A DNA stretch of 64,000 nt, from positions 108,652,453 through 108,716,452 of the forward strand of contig JAHLJT010008756.1 in NCBI GenBank assembly GCA_031308135.1, written 5' to 3'. How positions within the stretch are numbered: position 1 is the first letter of the stretch; every line of letters starts with the position of its first letter. A program made the translations under genes and the position numbers. Under the pieces are notes generated by a model, which had not been told where the DNA came from, did not search any database, and saw only the letters and a list, made by a program, of their open reading frames with translations. The stretch comes from Acheta domesticus. Taxonomy: Eukaryota; Arthropoda; Insecta; Orthoptera; Gryllidae. Positions 33,801 through 46,264 of the stretch are shown here, piece after piece.

Positions 33801-36800
33801 TCTCGGTCAAAAAAAGCTGCAGATTTCGCCAAGGAAGACGGGTTCATGACGGGGCTGGAAGCAGCCTGCCAGGGCGCGTGGGGAACCTGACATACTGAAA
33901 CACATAGGCTGCGCCTCTGGCGGGGTTGCTGGAAGCGAAGCCTGCTCCGCAAAAGGCGGCGGCGGGGCAGTGTGGAATGCGTTCCGGTCACACGCATGAC
34001 ACATGACAACTGGGCAAAATCTAAAAACGCCTTTTTACCCAGCATGCTTTTCCTTGAAACCCGCGTACTGGTTGACTATTCCACACATAGTTGGTGGCCT
34101 CTCTCAAGTAAGAAACAACGTATCGTAAGGATGTTTCCACAATATGTGTGTAAATAATTATCATTAACTTTGTCATCAGGATTTTGAATCTAATCACGTT
34201 CCCACGACATCTGAACCTTCTGTTTATTTAATCATAGATGAATTTCTTTACGTTTGTTTTGCAATACAAGATGATTGTGTCGCAAGGTTGTCACCACATA
34301 GCAACATGGTCATGAATATTGAGCAGGAGTATTTTAGCCATCAAGTTATTGTATATGTCATATTTAATTAATTTATTTATTTTATGTCGAATCAACTACA
34401 GAAGGTTATTAGCGACGTCATGTCATATTTGTTTCACATGCAGCAGATTGCTTGCCTTCTCTTCTAAAGAAATGAGTGTGAATTTAGGATATTCACTCAA
34501 AATCTTAAGACTTGACTGTATTTGAATCCGAGATATGACGGTCTAACAAGATAAGTGTTATACCAACTGAAGCCGCATTTTTATTACGTTTTTTAAATCC
34601 GGACATCTTTCTATCAGACTGAACAATGATCCTCATGATGTTATGGCTCTTAACTTCCCATTTTCATAGGGTGGACGCCCCTCAATATTCGAAGGGAATA
34701 TATTACTTTAAAAATGGAGTATAATGAAAATCATTATTATTAAACCATAGGTCAAATTATGTATTTAATATGTAAAGCGCTAGCATCTTGCTTAAAAATT
34801 CTGTAATATATAATTTGTTTCAAAACGGTGAAACACTTGTAAAAAACTGATAGAAATACAAATTTAAAATAATGAAAATTTAATTTCAATGTGGGTGATA
34901 TTTTAAGATAATTAACTATATTGGCAGGTGACCTTTTGTAGTGCACCTAAGAAAAAATATAAAACTTAAAATAAATAAATTAACCCAAGTTAAAATCTTA
35001 ATTGTAGGTGTCGTTCGCTAAGAACTTTGCTATATATTGCATTTTATTAAATGTTGATTAAAACTTAGTCAGCGGTGATAAATACGGTGTTACCTCACCG
35101 ATCAATGATGCCTTCCATTTTATAAGCCAAGAGGTGTGCAACGGCTATTTTCCCCGCCCCTAAGAGTACCCATGTTTACGTTTGAATCAAAAACACCTTT
35201 CACTGGGGAATCTTTATAGAAGCACAATTATCCCTACTTGGAGTGATTTGCATTGCAAATTGGCATTAATTGAACATTTTTAGAAAAGCATTTATTTTAT
35301 TCTATTGAAATAAATAGCACTTCCCTTTATTTTGACAACCATAAGCGATGTGAAGGTACTTTATATTTCCAAAGGTAGAACTTTATATTTCCAAGGCGGA
35401 AAAACTATCAATCCATATTATTTCTCTGATATATTATATTTTCTGTATATTATAATCTGAAGTGGAAACTTGCACACCACACGAATAACATGAATACGTT
35501 AGATTCAGTGGATTGCGAATTTTTTGACAATAATTTATTTTGTTATGAAAACCAATAACACGTTGTTCTCGCATTTCCTACGTTCAAAGTGATAATAAGA
35601 GACCGGAAAAATATGTATTATTAAACGTCAAAATATGTACATAAATATGTAATGAAAACAGTAAGAATATGTAATATATATGTAAAATCTGATATAATAT
35701 GTAATATTCAAATTCATTCATTAAAAGCCATTTATATAGCAAGAAATTACTTTTAGAAAAAATGCTCACTTTACATCATACAACTTTCTTGTCTGTAGTA
35801 AAAGCTTCATCTATTGTAATCCAGGACAGTCGTTTAGCAGCCGGACTGATCACAATAGAAGTCATTGCACAAACTGGTGAAATCTACGACCAGCAAACAT
35901 ACACTGCAGCATCTTCATCGAAATGTTACAATTCGGCGATTGCAAATTTTCTCAGAAATTAAGGTTACAGATCACGAAACATGGTATCAAGGATATTTTG
36001 GACACTTAGATTTCCCCAATAATGTAGGAAAAATGTTGATTTTTTTAAAAAAAATACATCTTTTTATAAAAAATATTGAATTAAATAGAAGAAAATTGAT
36101 AAAATAAGAAAATTTATTATGAAAAGAGCAAAATATGTAAAATATGTAATATAGTACTAAATATGTAAAAATACGTAAGAAAAAATTCGATATTGTGTTA
36201 GGAGGGCTACGATTCGCCAAGATTAAAATTTTGAGAACGGTACGTAGAAAGACAAAAAATATATAATTACATAAAAATCCTGTCTCTAGTGATAATAGCC
36301 GTGAACGATATTGCAAGTGTCTTTTGTTTATTGGCATTTCCCTCGTAATAACAAATAATACCATTTATGTTCATGTAGGTAATTTAAATACAAGACGTAC
36401 TTTCAGATTCATAAATGCGAGTATTGCTAAAAATTAAATGATTTAATTCTAAAAAGAAACGAACTTTTCATTCAATTTGAAATGGCAGCAATATAATTTT
36501 AAATGAAATATTTGGACGTATATTGTACATCGATTTTATACAAATACAGCCTTAAAAATAAAATAAGGGTAAACGACCTTTGTAGAAAAATATTCACTAC
36601 CAGTATTCGAATTCTAACACAAAAATTCATTGTCCTCCGTAATTTTCACTCATTCTTAAATACCATTTCTTCTTTGTCACGTCACTCAGAACAAAAGTCT
36701 TCACACCTGTCGCTCCCAACTTGTTATATTTTTGCGTGACCGTTAACTCCCCATTACTTTGCAGAGCATTGTCATGGAGGGAACGACGCTGCTTTGACGT

Positions 36801-38079
36801 GTCGTGTGAAAGTACTGCACGTGAGATATGAGTTACTGAAGTTCTGAATTGTTAACTGTAACACCTCATGGTCTCACGCTTTCTCGCTCAGTCACATAAA
36901 CTTTTTCTCTGAAAGATGCCGCGATTTAAGTGCAAGTTGGACAGGCGAGCATGTGTGGAAATATTTCTTCTGTTATTTATTTACATTGATTAAACTAATT
37001 TATTTATTTACAATACTTTGCCAATAAGGTTCAAACCAAGAAGGAAGGTGTGTACGAGCCCAACTTCAACGGAGTTACGTAAACTAAAAGACAACATGAC
37101 AGATACTTTTCAAATGGTTTCAAAACATTCAGCAAGAATCATTAGATTGCGATTTCTACTGCGCTCTTATATGGTAATCATTGCAAAATAATCAAATTAA
37201 AGACCAGATTTTAAAGGAAAGTATTTTTTTTACCCCCTAGAAATAGTTTTAGTTAAAAAATCTGCAACAAACTTGCACCACTTGTTTTATTGAGTACTCT
37301 AATAATAAATAAAGTAAATAAATTTCTTTTAATAATTAATTTGCTCTCATAAAATAAGTTTTCTTTACATCATGACTGTGATTTTGATTCGAGTGTTTAT
37401 TATAAACAAAAAATATGAGCCTGCACGTCATCTTTATGCATTATTACGTCTACTTAAGTTACAGAACTCAATAACAGATATCTCGGAATATTAATGCATG
37501 AATTTTATTCAAAATAAAACAATAAATACAACATAAACAGTTGTTAGATAAAATCTATCACGTGAGTAATTGCGTTACAAAATATGCGCGAGTAATGGCG
37601 GGTTAAGAATAACATCCTACAAAATTTATAATTCACTTTCTCTTTTTGCTTCACAACATAATGAAACATGTTGTGTCTAGAGTAAAAGAAGCCTGAATTC
37701 CGAGCAATATTTAGGGCTGTTGGCATACCGGTGTAATTTCAAATGGACGCTAACCCCAATTACCAGAAAGAGGAGGTTAAAGAAACTCACATAACATCCC
37801 ACGGCCCGGAATGTGAAGAGAGACTTGTCCGAAGATTTAAATAACCCTGGGGTGCTGCGTGCCTTCCTTAGACATCCGCTGGGAAACGTATGTGGCACAT
37901 TCAGAATGCACCTACGCAGCTGAATCCAGGACACTGAGGATGTAGGAATTGCCGGCGAAAGTTCATTTTTTGCACACTATTGCCACGGCGTTGATGACCT
38001 TGCATTTTGACTTCCTTCTCAGGAGGATTTTTGCGTATCATGCGGATTCCAATCTCACAATTCCTTTCACTTTCTCGCA
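33801..38079. other. Intron 1 sequence with a GC-rich patch and ATATGTA motif clusters
   Basis: A GC-rich patch at 33420-34010 gives shadow frames with no domain. Between 35600 and 36190, two clusters rich in AATATGTA (35611-35715 and 36127-36170) bracket about 400 bp. They may be subterminal repeats of a decayed DNA transposon. No protein-coding gene is supported. Confidence 0.4.
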
Positions 38080-38640
38080 CATACATAGAGAAACTTATAG
38101 AATCGTGCGCCGGAAAATGGAGAATTTCCGGCAGAGAAAAACGTATTACTTGTCCTTGGTAACGAAAACTAAGATAAATCTTCAAAAAATTGGTGTCACC
38201 ACAACCCATGTTTTCGGGTCCTTAATACCAGAACATCGATTGACGGCAAGACGTCTTTCTGTCGATCGGCTGTGGTCAACGCTAGCGCCTAAACCCTTCA
38301 GCTGATTTTCTGCAAAATCGATATTCTCCAATCGATCAAAAGGAAGTCGAGGCTTTGAGAGTTTCAAATGAATATTTTGATATTTGAGGATACTTTTCAT
38401 GACGCTCCAAACCATTTTCAAAAATTAAGTTATCTCATCAACAATCATTTGCCAATGCCAGTAATCAATATTAAAAGAGATTTTGCAGCCACAAGATACC
38501 ACTGTCAGAGAATGACAAGTTTGTTTCTGATAGTTTTTGACAAAAATTATCTTTTGGCACGTTCTCTGTCAGATCTATGACATTAAAATATTTTCAAATC
38601 GTAATTTTAGAAAACTTTTTACAAACAAAATGACCTAGTG
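38080..38640 (+). repeat. Dispersed repeat family A, copy 5
   Basis: Begins ATAGAATCGTGCGCCGGAAA. It continues with GTCCTTAATACCAGAAC, GATTGACGGCAAGACGTC, a very short TCTGTCGATCGG in place of the tandem array, and CGATATTCTCCAATCGATC. The 'ACTTTTCATGACGCTCC' block replaces ACATGAAGC. Frames at 37949-38305 and 38182-38421 are by-products. Confidence 0.65.
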
Positions 38641-39628
38641 TCCTGCCTATCATCTTCAGATACCTTGGAACTATCAATGTGATCTCCTGTACACTTTGCT
38701 CAAAGAAGGATACAATCTTGCCATTCTAGTCCGCAGTGTACCATTTTTTAATACTGTCCTGTTATTATCGACTCAACGCAACCAATCACAGGAACGAAAA
38801 GCCGTTACGGGTTTAAAAATATTCCGTCCGTAAAGAACACAAATGAGATGTAACTAAAAATGGCATGTGAAAAAACTTACTATAAGAAATAATATTTTTT
38901 GTTCAAGATTTTACTATAAGAAGGTGGTATAACGAAACGTATTGTACGAAAGATATTATCGCAAATTATAGAATTGAAAATTTGCTGTTTATCAACAAAA
39001 AATGGCCTAATAAGTATTCTACAGACCATTTCACATGGACATTTTTTTCATCGTTCTTCTGTTCAAAAAATGGTTGAAAAAAGGGTTTTCTTTTCCACGC
39101 TGTACTGTTTCGGTCTCAAAACTGGATGACGGAGATGCAACATTTTACACGGTCAGTTTGTTTCCTACATTTAATCGTGATGAAAATATTTCCTTTGGAC
39201 GCAGGAAAAAACACTTACCGTCAAATAGTTTGATAATTTCATCTATGGTATTAAATTAAGCTACATTATTTTAGGACTGAGCGTGGAACAAGACATTGGA
39301 ACACAAAATATGTTTTAATTATCACTTCATTAATTTTCTTTCACATTACGATTCAATACATCGCGCTGTCGACCCTTTGCTAAAAGAATAAATCACATCT
39401 CACGCATATCAAACGAGAAAACGTTCTAGAAAGTGCCACGAGAAGTGCGGTAGTAAAATTGAATGAATTCTATACCGAAAACAATGAATCATGCATCATT
39501 TTCTCTTGTACAAATTACATTCCTTCTGGTCAGTCGTTTTTCGAAAATATTAGCATGAAACGGTCTGAGTCGTGTAACTGTTAATAAGAGAAACGGGAGT
39601 AAGGCCTTGGGGTTGGCGTGTGTTGCAG
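38641..39628. other. 3' part of intron 1
   Basis: AT-rich with no recognised feature. The last bases, GGCGTGTGTTGCAG (ending 39628), form the splice acceptor before exon 2 of gene 1. Its pyrimidine tract is weak. Confidence 0.55.
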
Positions 39629-40123
39629 TTGTGCACCGTGGTGGCGCTGGCGAGCGCGGCGTGGTCGCGGGTCATCACCGACCACCACCCGCTGGTGCGG
39701 CGCGGCCTGGGCCACGGGAGCGTGGGCGTGGGCCTGAGCGGGGGCGGCGGCTACGCTCACAGCGGCGGCGGGGCCGGCGGCTACGGCCTCAGCGGCGGCG
39801 CAGGCGGCGGCTACGTTCACAGCGGCGGCGGGGGCGGCGGCTACGGCCTTAGCGGCGGCCACTACGACCTGGGCGCGCTCGCCTCGCACCTCGGCTTCAG
39901 CAGCGTGGACGCGAGCGGGGGCGGAGGAGGCGGCGGCGGCGGCGGCGGCGGCCACGACAGCCACGGCTACGCGCCCATCCACGAGCACGTGAACGTGTTC
40001 CACAAGGTGCCCGCGCCGCCCAAGATCAAGATCGTGCGCGTGCCCGTGCCGCACCACGTGCCGGTGCACGTGCCCCACCCCGTGCCCGTGCCCGTGCCGC
40101 ACCCCGTGCCCGTCTACGAGAAG
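39629..40123 (+). CDS. Gene 1, exon 2: signal peptide and Gly-rich domain of a secreted cuticle/matrix protein
   Basis: The exon opens after AG at 39627-39628 with LCTVVALASAAWS, the hydrophobic core of a signal peptide that needs an upstream Met; exon 1 (16936) would supply MQLL. The mature part starts near RVITDHHPLV. Residues about 30-80 of the 240-residue protein are Gly-rich with alternating GGYGLSGG and GGYVHSGG units. Then come a short ordered piece (HYDLGALASHLGFSS), a run of 12 Gly, HDSHGYAPIHEHVNVF, and the first VPV repeats (VPVPHHVPVHVPHPVPV). It ends ...VYEK at a phase-0 donor (AAG|GTGAGC, 40124). GC content is far above the flanks. There is no Cys in the mature protein and no chitin-binding R&R motif. 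Probably an extracellular structural protein; the symbol is unassigned. Intron 2 is 5,698 bp. The minus frame at 39581-40102 is a shadow. Confidence 0.85.
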
Positions 40124-40408
40124 GTGAGCATTTCACGTTGCACAATTGGCACTATTGGACAACATGTTCTCCATGTTTTACGGACAGCCAGGCAAAACGG
40201 AGATATTCTTAAATTTGCCAATTTATTAAAACAAACAACACAACATATAATTTTAATAAATGGACAATAGTGACCGAATATCTTGTTTGTACCTGATTCT
40301 CATTAATACAAGCAGAAAATTGTAACGTCTTCTGTAATTGCGTTCTGCGCATCCCTGTATCTTCAAGAACGTTATACTGACGATACTTCAGTATAGTATC
40401 TTCAAGTA

Positions 40409-40416
<8 letters not shown>

Positions 40417-40445
<29 letters not shown>
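40417..40445. repeat. TA dinucleotide microsatellite
   Basis: About 14 uninterrupted TA units within intron 2 of gene 1. Confidence 0.95.
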
Positions 40446-40448
<3 letters not shown>

Positions 40449-42779
40449 TACATTATACTTACTGTATTAATGAAGACTACTATACAAAGCCAAGTAAGTT
40501 ACGACAGTATTGTTAGTTTTCCATTAGGTGTCCATACCATAAGGAGTGTCGTAAGACCAGGTTCCGTTCGTCCGGGAATCTACTGAATCAGAAAATTGAA
40601 ACTTTGCATCCTCATGCAAATTCAAAAACGAGGAACAATGATTTAGAGCAGTGCTGACTATCGTACCTACCTAAATCGAAAAGTTCTCGAAGTGTCTTTA
40701 AGAGTTCGTGAGCGATTGATTTAGAGAGAAAAATTCAAAAGAACTCAACTTCTAGAGTAATAATAATATTAGTCCTATGTGATAGTAAGTATAATACTCG
40801 TAAATTACAATTCAATTTATTAGATATATTAACTGCAGTTTTGCCTTGAACATTACGCAGAAGACTCAATCGGAAGATTAATTGTAACGTTTTCCAACGT
40901 GTTTCCGATTTCATTTTTTGTATAACGTCAAAATATAACTGAGGTGAGCAGGTGGAGAATCCTAACAGCTTCTAATATAAAACTATAAAGAAAGTTACTT
41001 TCATTTAAGTTTCTTCAATCAATCAATCAAGATGTAGAAGGAAACCGTTAAAAATTATGATACAGTTGAATGAGAACGAAAAAGACAAAATGGAAGTATA
41101 ATAAGTGAAAAACTCCATTTCTTAAAAGTTCTATCATCACTGAGTAGTATTTACAATTTGTGGAAATTATGTATAAGTAATCAAAACTGATAAAAATCCG
41201 AACACATTCAAAGCAATTTTAGCTTTAGACCTTGAGGAGCCGCTATATTTGAATCGGACAATAATTCTGAGCGTTGAGTCCCTTTCGCTACAAAACGTTT
41301 GAAAACATGTTTTGAAAACATGATGTGCAATCAATTGCGGGACACCTTCTAATGGATAGATAAATAGACAAATAAAAATACAATTCTGTAGTAAAGCTTA
41401 CGATATATGTAAGCTTTCAACAGATAATGGCCAAATGATAAGATCCTTTCTCTTGACATTTCTAGTACTAAAAGTATTCTAATTTCATTTAACAGAGTAA
41501 AATTATTAAATATTTTAATGTTTACAGAGAAAATGATAAAAACATTTCAATACATTTACTTTTTCTGAGTAGTAGGCATTCTTAAATACATACAAGTAGT
41601 GTGTAGTCGAAATCCATCAATATTTCCATGAAACACTTGATGTGAATGCCATACCCTTACGTTATGAAGACAAAACGTCGTGCACAAATTCAGTAAATAT
41701 TACAAAAAATCAAAAATATCATTCAACAAATAGAACATATCAATTTCAGCCTTTATAAACAAGTTGGCAGATAGGCGAGTTTTTACACGAGATAGGGAGT
41801 GCGATGTTAGTGACATTCTTCAAGGTTTACAGTACTTATTACTCCATATTCAAGAGACGAACAAACTTTAAGCATCGTTATCACAACATATACGAGACAG
41901 TAAACATCGTGTTAGTACATATTTATACGATAAGTAGAAGTAATTTTATTTCAAACAGAGTTGAAAATAAATTCATCTGATACATTTTCCAAAGAAACTA
42001 CAAAGGAGAAATCTTCTTTCAATTTGATATTTACCGTACTTTAATACTTCATATTTCGAACAGATAACTCATAGCCTGGCATTATTATTAAGGAAAACTT
42101 TTCCATCACACCTTATCAAAAAAGAAATAGCTTATTCCGCTTCCATATTCAGTCTTCTATCTTCTCAAATCGAAACTTCAAAACATTTTCTTAGAGCTTC
42201 ACTTTAAAGATACAAAATCATAAGAAAAAGATAAGAGTAACCCCCAACTACAATATTATCGCAGTCTTTCCTCAACTAGAACTTAAATGAGATAACACAA
42301 AGACGATTAATGAACACGAAGCAGAGGAGATTCCTTCATAAAATAACAGATAGCAAATTCTCTAGGCCTCGTCCGCGACTATCTCCACGCGATCCTTAAT
42401 ACATTCAATTAAACTCAGGAGTTTCTTTCCGCCGGCGAGCTGAGTTTCCTTCGCAAGAGGCTGCAGAGGGAAGATTCGGTGCTGCTCTGTTAAGCGCCGT
42501 TCTCTTGTCTCCGCTGAGAGCGCGCTCTACTTTCGCCGTTCTGCTCGCTCCTTCACTCGTCTTATTTCGGCTGCCGATGCCAGATATGCGCTCTGCTCGG
42601 GGGCAGCTGCCGCATCGCAGACGAGACGATTTTCAGATTGGGAATGTGGAGGTCGCTTGCCAAGGCAATTTGGAGGCAGAGAGGTATTTACGTAAATTGA
42701 GGCCCCCGGCTGCTAATGAAAATAACTTCAATTAATTTAAATTCTTTTTACTTTCTCATATACATATGTATATACGGAG

Positions 42780-43640
42780 TAATATATAAAGTACAGAGAA
42801 AGCTATGTAATGCTGCGGCAGAAAACGGCGATTTTGCGACAGAAAAACTCGTATTGTGAGGCTCTGATACAGAAAAAGTGGATAAATCCTCTTTTAATAT
42901 GTAGTAAATTCCTCCTTGTAACACTTTACGAAGTCATACTTCACGAATAGTGAGTCCTTGATACCGAAAAAGTGTGTTTTTTTCGAAACATTCGTCCATT
43001 GGTCTCTATGTCTGTCTGTGAACACCACTCGCGTCTAAACCATACGTAGGACTTTTTCGAAAATGGATATTCCCTGATCGAACTGGCTCCACTTAAAGAT
43101 CTGCGATTTTGAAAACTTGGCGGTACTTTACATGAAGAGCCTGGAACATTTTCAAAATTTTCTCAAAACTAGCTCCAAATTTTTCTCTTCATTTCTTGCA
43201 GGATTATCTAAAAAACGGCTCCATTTTTTTCATCCGTTTTGTACGAATAGTGCTAAATGTGATAACATAATCCACATACAGTGCTAAATGAGATAACATA
43301 ATCCACATGTTGCTGTATTCGTTTGATTTTTCAGAAAGAACACAAATTTAGTTTTTTTAAATATCTCTCACGTCGTTAAAACTGACATTACAGATGTATT
43401 TCATTATTCAAAGCGCTTGTTAACACATAAGCTTCAAAGTATCTTTAATGATATATTTGAAAAATCCACAAGTTTTTTAGTATTTGTGAATTAAAAGGGG
43501 CGAATTTTTTGAAACAATCAAATCAATTTTTATTCAAATATGGAACATTTTCCCCTGAAATTCTCCACAATGTAAAAGAGTTAAATTCCCTCCGATATTC
43601 CGAAAGCTTGAGTTTTGAATCCCGAAAAATCGACAAAATG
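42780..43640 (+). repeat. Dispersed repeat family A, copy 6
   Basis: Starts CTATGTAATGCTGCGGCAGA. It contains AAACTCGTATTGTGAGGC, GAGTCCTTGATACCGAAAA, a short TCTATGTCTGTCTGTG array, ATGGATATTCCCTGATCGAA and GTACTTTACATGAAGAGCC, then the AT-rich interior with repeated TTTTCTCAAAA/TTTTGAAA words. It is one of the best preserved copies. Confidence 0.72.
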
Positions 43641-45821
43641 CTGGAAATGTAGGTGTTTTTTAATCAATCACAGAATAAAAAGTATCTATTGCATAAAAAT
43701 CAAAAGAAACCATCAATTAAAAAGTTCTCTAAATATATTGTCATAACATTTTGTCAAACTTTTATAAACATTATAACAAAAGTGATTTTTTTGTATTTGG
43801 TCGCTTAAAAATTTGTATTTGGTATTCGTTACCATAACAAGAACTGTGTTATTAACAATTGTTTGTTTTGATTAGGAAGAACATGGCATCATTAAGTTTT
43901 GGAGAAAAGTGTATTTAATAAACTGAATAATGTGTGGAATATTATTAGAAAAATACAGTGTGGTATAAGTGACGTCATAATATAGTACTTACGTAGGGAT
44001 TGTATTTCAAGTTTATTAGTTGCAACCGTTTTATTACTGAATGAGATTCGTGTAATGTTTTTGGTTCCGAACGAAAATATTGCAATTTGTCTTGTACGTA
44101 CGTCAATATTTAAATTGGCTAAAGAGAAAGAATATTTGTGTTATACAAATAACTATGTACGGCAACCTCACATTCCCTGCACGTCTATTTTAAAAAATAG
44201 GCGTGCGTTTTAATGCGGTCGGGAAACGTAAAGGTAGATTTATGAAAATTATATACAAATCAGCGGTGAACTTCAATGATGACTCATTCTGAAAGGATTG
44301 AAATAAATTCTTCATTTCAATATTGTTTGTACACAAAAATATATCCGAAGTACTAGAAACTCTATTTTCCAAAGCTAATTTATGAACAATAAAAGCAATA
44401 AGAAAACCATAATAACAATTATTATACACTACAAATGTTCTGCTGAAGTACGAAAGATAACTAGCCTACTAAAAAATTCATAATAGCTTCTGCGTCTCTG
44501 TTAAGCCCAGTCCTTTATATATGTATACCTAATTGCAAGAAAGCTGTTTATGTAATTGTATGATAATTCATGAAATGGAGGGAGGTGATATGTAATGTAT
44601 ACAATGCAGCTTAATTCATGTGATTGGAAAACTGATCTGATATGTAAAACCTGATTCAAAAAACTCGCAAACAATTTGTAAAATTTGCAGCAGGCTGATA
44701 TTAAAGATCAGAAAAAAACTAGAGGAAAAAGAGAGAGAGAAAAAGTGTTTAGAATACAGCGTGTAAGATACTCTGTATCTAAGTCATTTAAAAGAAGGAT
44801 TGAAGAACAAATGGGGTTATCCGCTGATGTAAACATTCATTGTGACTAATCAATGGCATTTTTCTCCGTAATTAGTGCAGCTTGTTTTTGAATGTAACAT
44901 TAAGAAACTCAAATGAAGAGAAGATAATTAAAATCTGTAGATTTCCTGTAGAAGGATTCAATTAACTCTCGTTAATTAATGAAAGAAGGTACACGATCCT
45001 ATTGAGCACAGTTTAAGTAACTGTAATCTGCGAATTTTAAATTTTATAGTAACTACAGACTAATGGGCCGGAAATTTTTCAACTCTTGAAGATTGTTCAT
45101 GGAATGTACTTCTGTAAATAACAGAGGCATGTCGAAAACACTTTAAAATCACAGAATTTTGTCGACCTCGTTTTTGTATATATATATTACAGCATTGGTT
45201 ACAAATACTTCTCCTATTTGTGCCTCCATATTGATTCTTTTGAAATCTTAATCAGTATACTTCGAAGACTTGTTTGAGTAGTAGAAAAACTGTTTGAGTA
45301 GTAGAAAAAAGTTAAAAAAGAAGACGTAGGTTCTCCGGCAAGGGGCTTGGAGTAGTTCTGGCTGTCCGGGCTAAGCTCAGGCAAACTACAACGAAACTAA
45401 GAGATTATCAGTGAACTAATGTAATATCTGCCAATGGTCTTGACTTTTACAAATTTAAACTTAATGACATTTAATGTCTTTGATATGAACGATATATTCG
45501 TCTTTTTATATTCAATAAGAAGTTTATGGAAATGAACAAATTATCGATCCCACGTTATGTGGAGATCCGTAAACATGATATAATTGCACTTACGTCCAAA
45601 CGACGCAAATGCAATTATAATTATATATACATTTATTAAAGTGGCTTGGCAAAAGAGCACACTTTACGCCTTCAGTATACGTACAAATGAAAATAATAAT
45701 AATACCTATTAATAATTATTGTAATTATATTATAACTGTTACTATGGTTGTGAACAATTGCATTTCAGACAAGTAAAAATGTTCGAATCTTAAATGAACG
45801 CAAATACTGTTTCTGTCATAG

Positions 45822-46037
45822 GTTCCTATCAAAGTGGAAGTACCCATCACCAAGACTGTCCAGGTGCCGGTGGAGAAGCCGTACCATGTGACCGTGGAAA
45901 AGAAGGTGCCCTATACGGTGGAGAAACCTTACCACATACCCGTCGAGAAGCCGGTGCCCGTTCACGTGCCCAAGCCGTACCCTGTGCACGTACCGGTCTA
46001 CAAGCATGTGTACCACAAGAGCCATCACCACCATTAA
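45822..46037 (+). CDS. Gene 1, last exon: VPV/VEK-repeat C-terminal domain
   Basis: After the acceptor TTCTGTCATAG the phase-0 frame reads VPIKVEVPITKTVQVPVEKP. It continues with VTVEKKVPYTVEKPY, PVEKPVPVHVPKPYPVHV and PVYKHVYHKSHHHH-stop (46035-46037), 71 residues. The pattern alternates Val/Ile/Tyr with Lys/Glu/His/Thr, often broken by Pro, which suggests extended beta-strand fibres. The His-rich tail could bind metal or take part in quinone cross-linking. It is strikingly similar to the last exon of gene 2 (52860-52546), including PVYKHVYH at the end, and the preceding domain border and phase match too. Families with such repeats in insects are cuticular or matrix proteins. The minus frame 45816-46106 is a shadow. 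Confidence 0.88.
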   Translation, partial: VPIKVEVPITKTVQVPVEKPYHVTVEKKVPYTVEKPYHIPVEKPVPVHVPKPYPVHVPVYKHVYHKSHHHH

Positions 46038-46231
46038 TAGGATAGTGCCCCTTCGTGTTGAGCTACCGTGTCCCTTCTTCCCGCACCTCGACCCACACTT
46101 CCCCACCTAGAACAGTATTGTCGAACGGCGTGCTAGGTTCCTCGCTTGATCGAGCGTTGATATCTCTGCACAGGCTGTTGTGTTGTTGTGTTATTTTTGT
46201 TTGCTTTTTTATTTTTATTTGTTAATTTTGT

Positions 46232-46237
46232 AATAAA
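46232..46237 (+). terminator. Poly(A) signal of gene 1
   Basis: AATAAA 195 bp after the stop codon, followed within 20-30 bp by a T/GT-rich stretch (AAAGTTTGTTTCATTTTT), as expected for 3' end formation. Confidence 0.8.
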
Positions 46238-46264
46238 TTGACTTATTTCTAAAGTTTGTTTCAT

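Larger units (their letters stand above)
40124..45821. other. Gene 1 intron 2
   Basis: A 5,698-bp AT-rich intron from GTGAGC to TTCTGTCATAG. It contains a TA dinucleotide microsatellite (about 40417-40445), a dispersed repeat A copy (42780-43640) and a small GC-richer patch at 42350-42720 whose frame (42505-42735) shows no domain. No additional VPV-type exon was seen. Confidence 0.7.

Noticed and set aside
39581..40102. Minus-strand 173-residue frame rich in His, Val and Ala
   Set aside because: Antisense shadow of the Gly-rich exon of gene 1.
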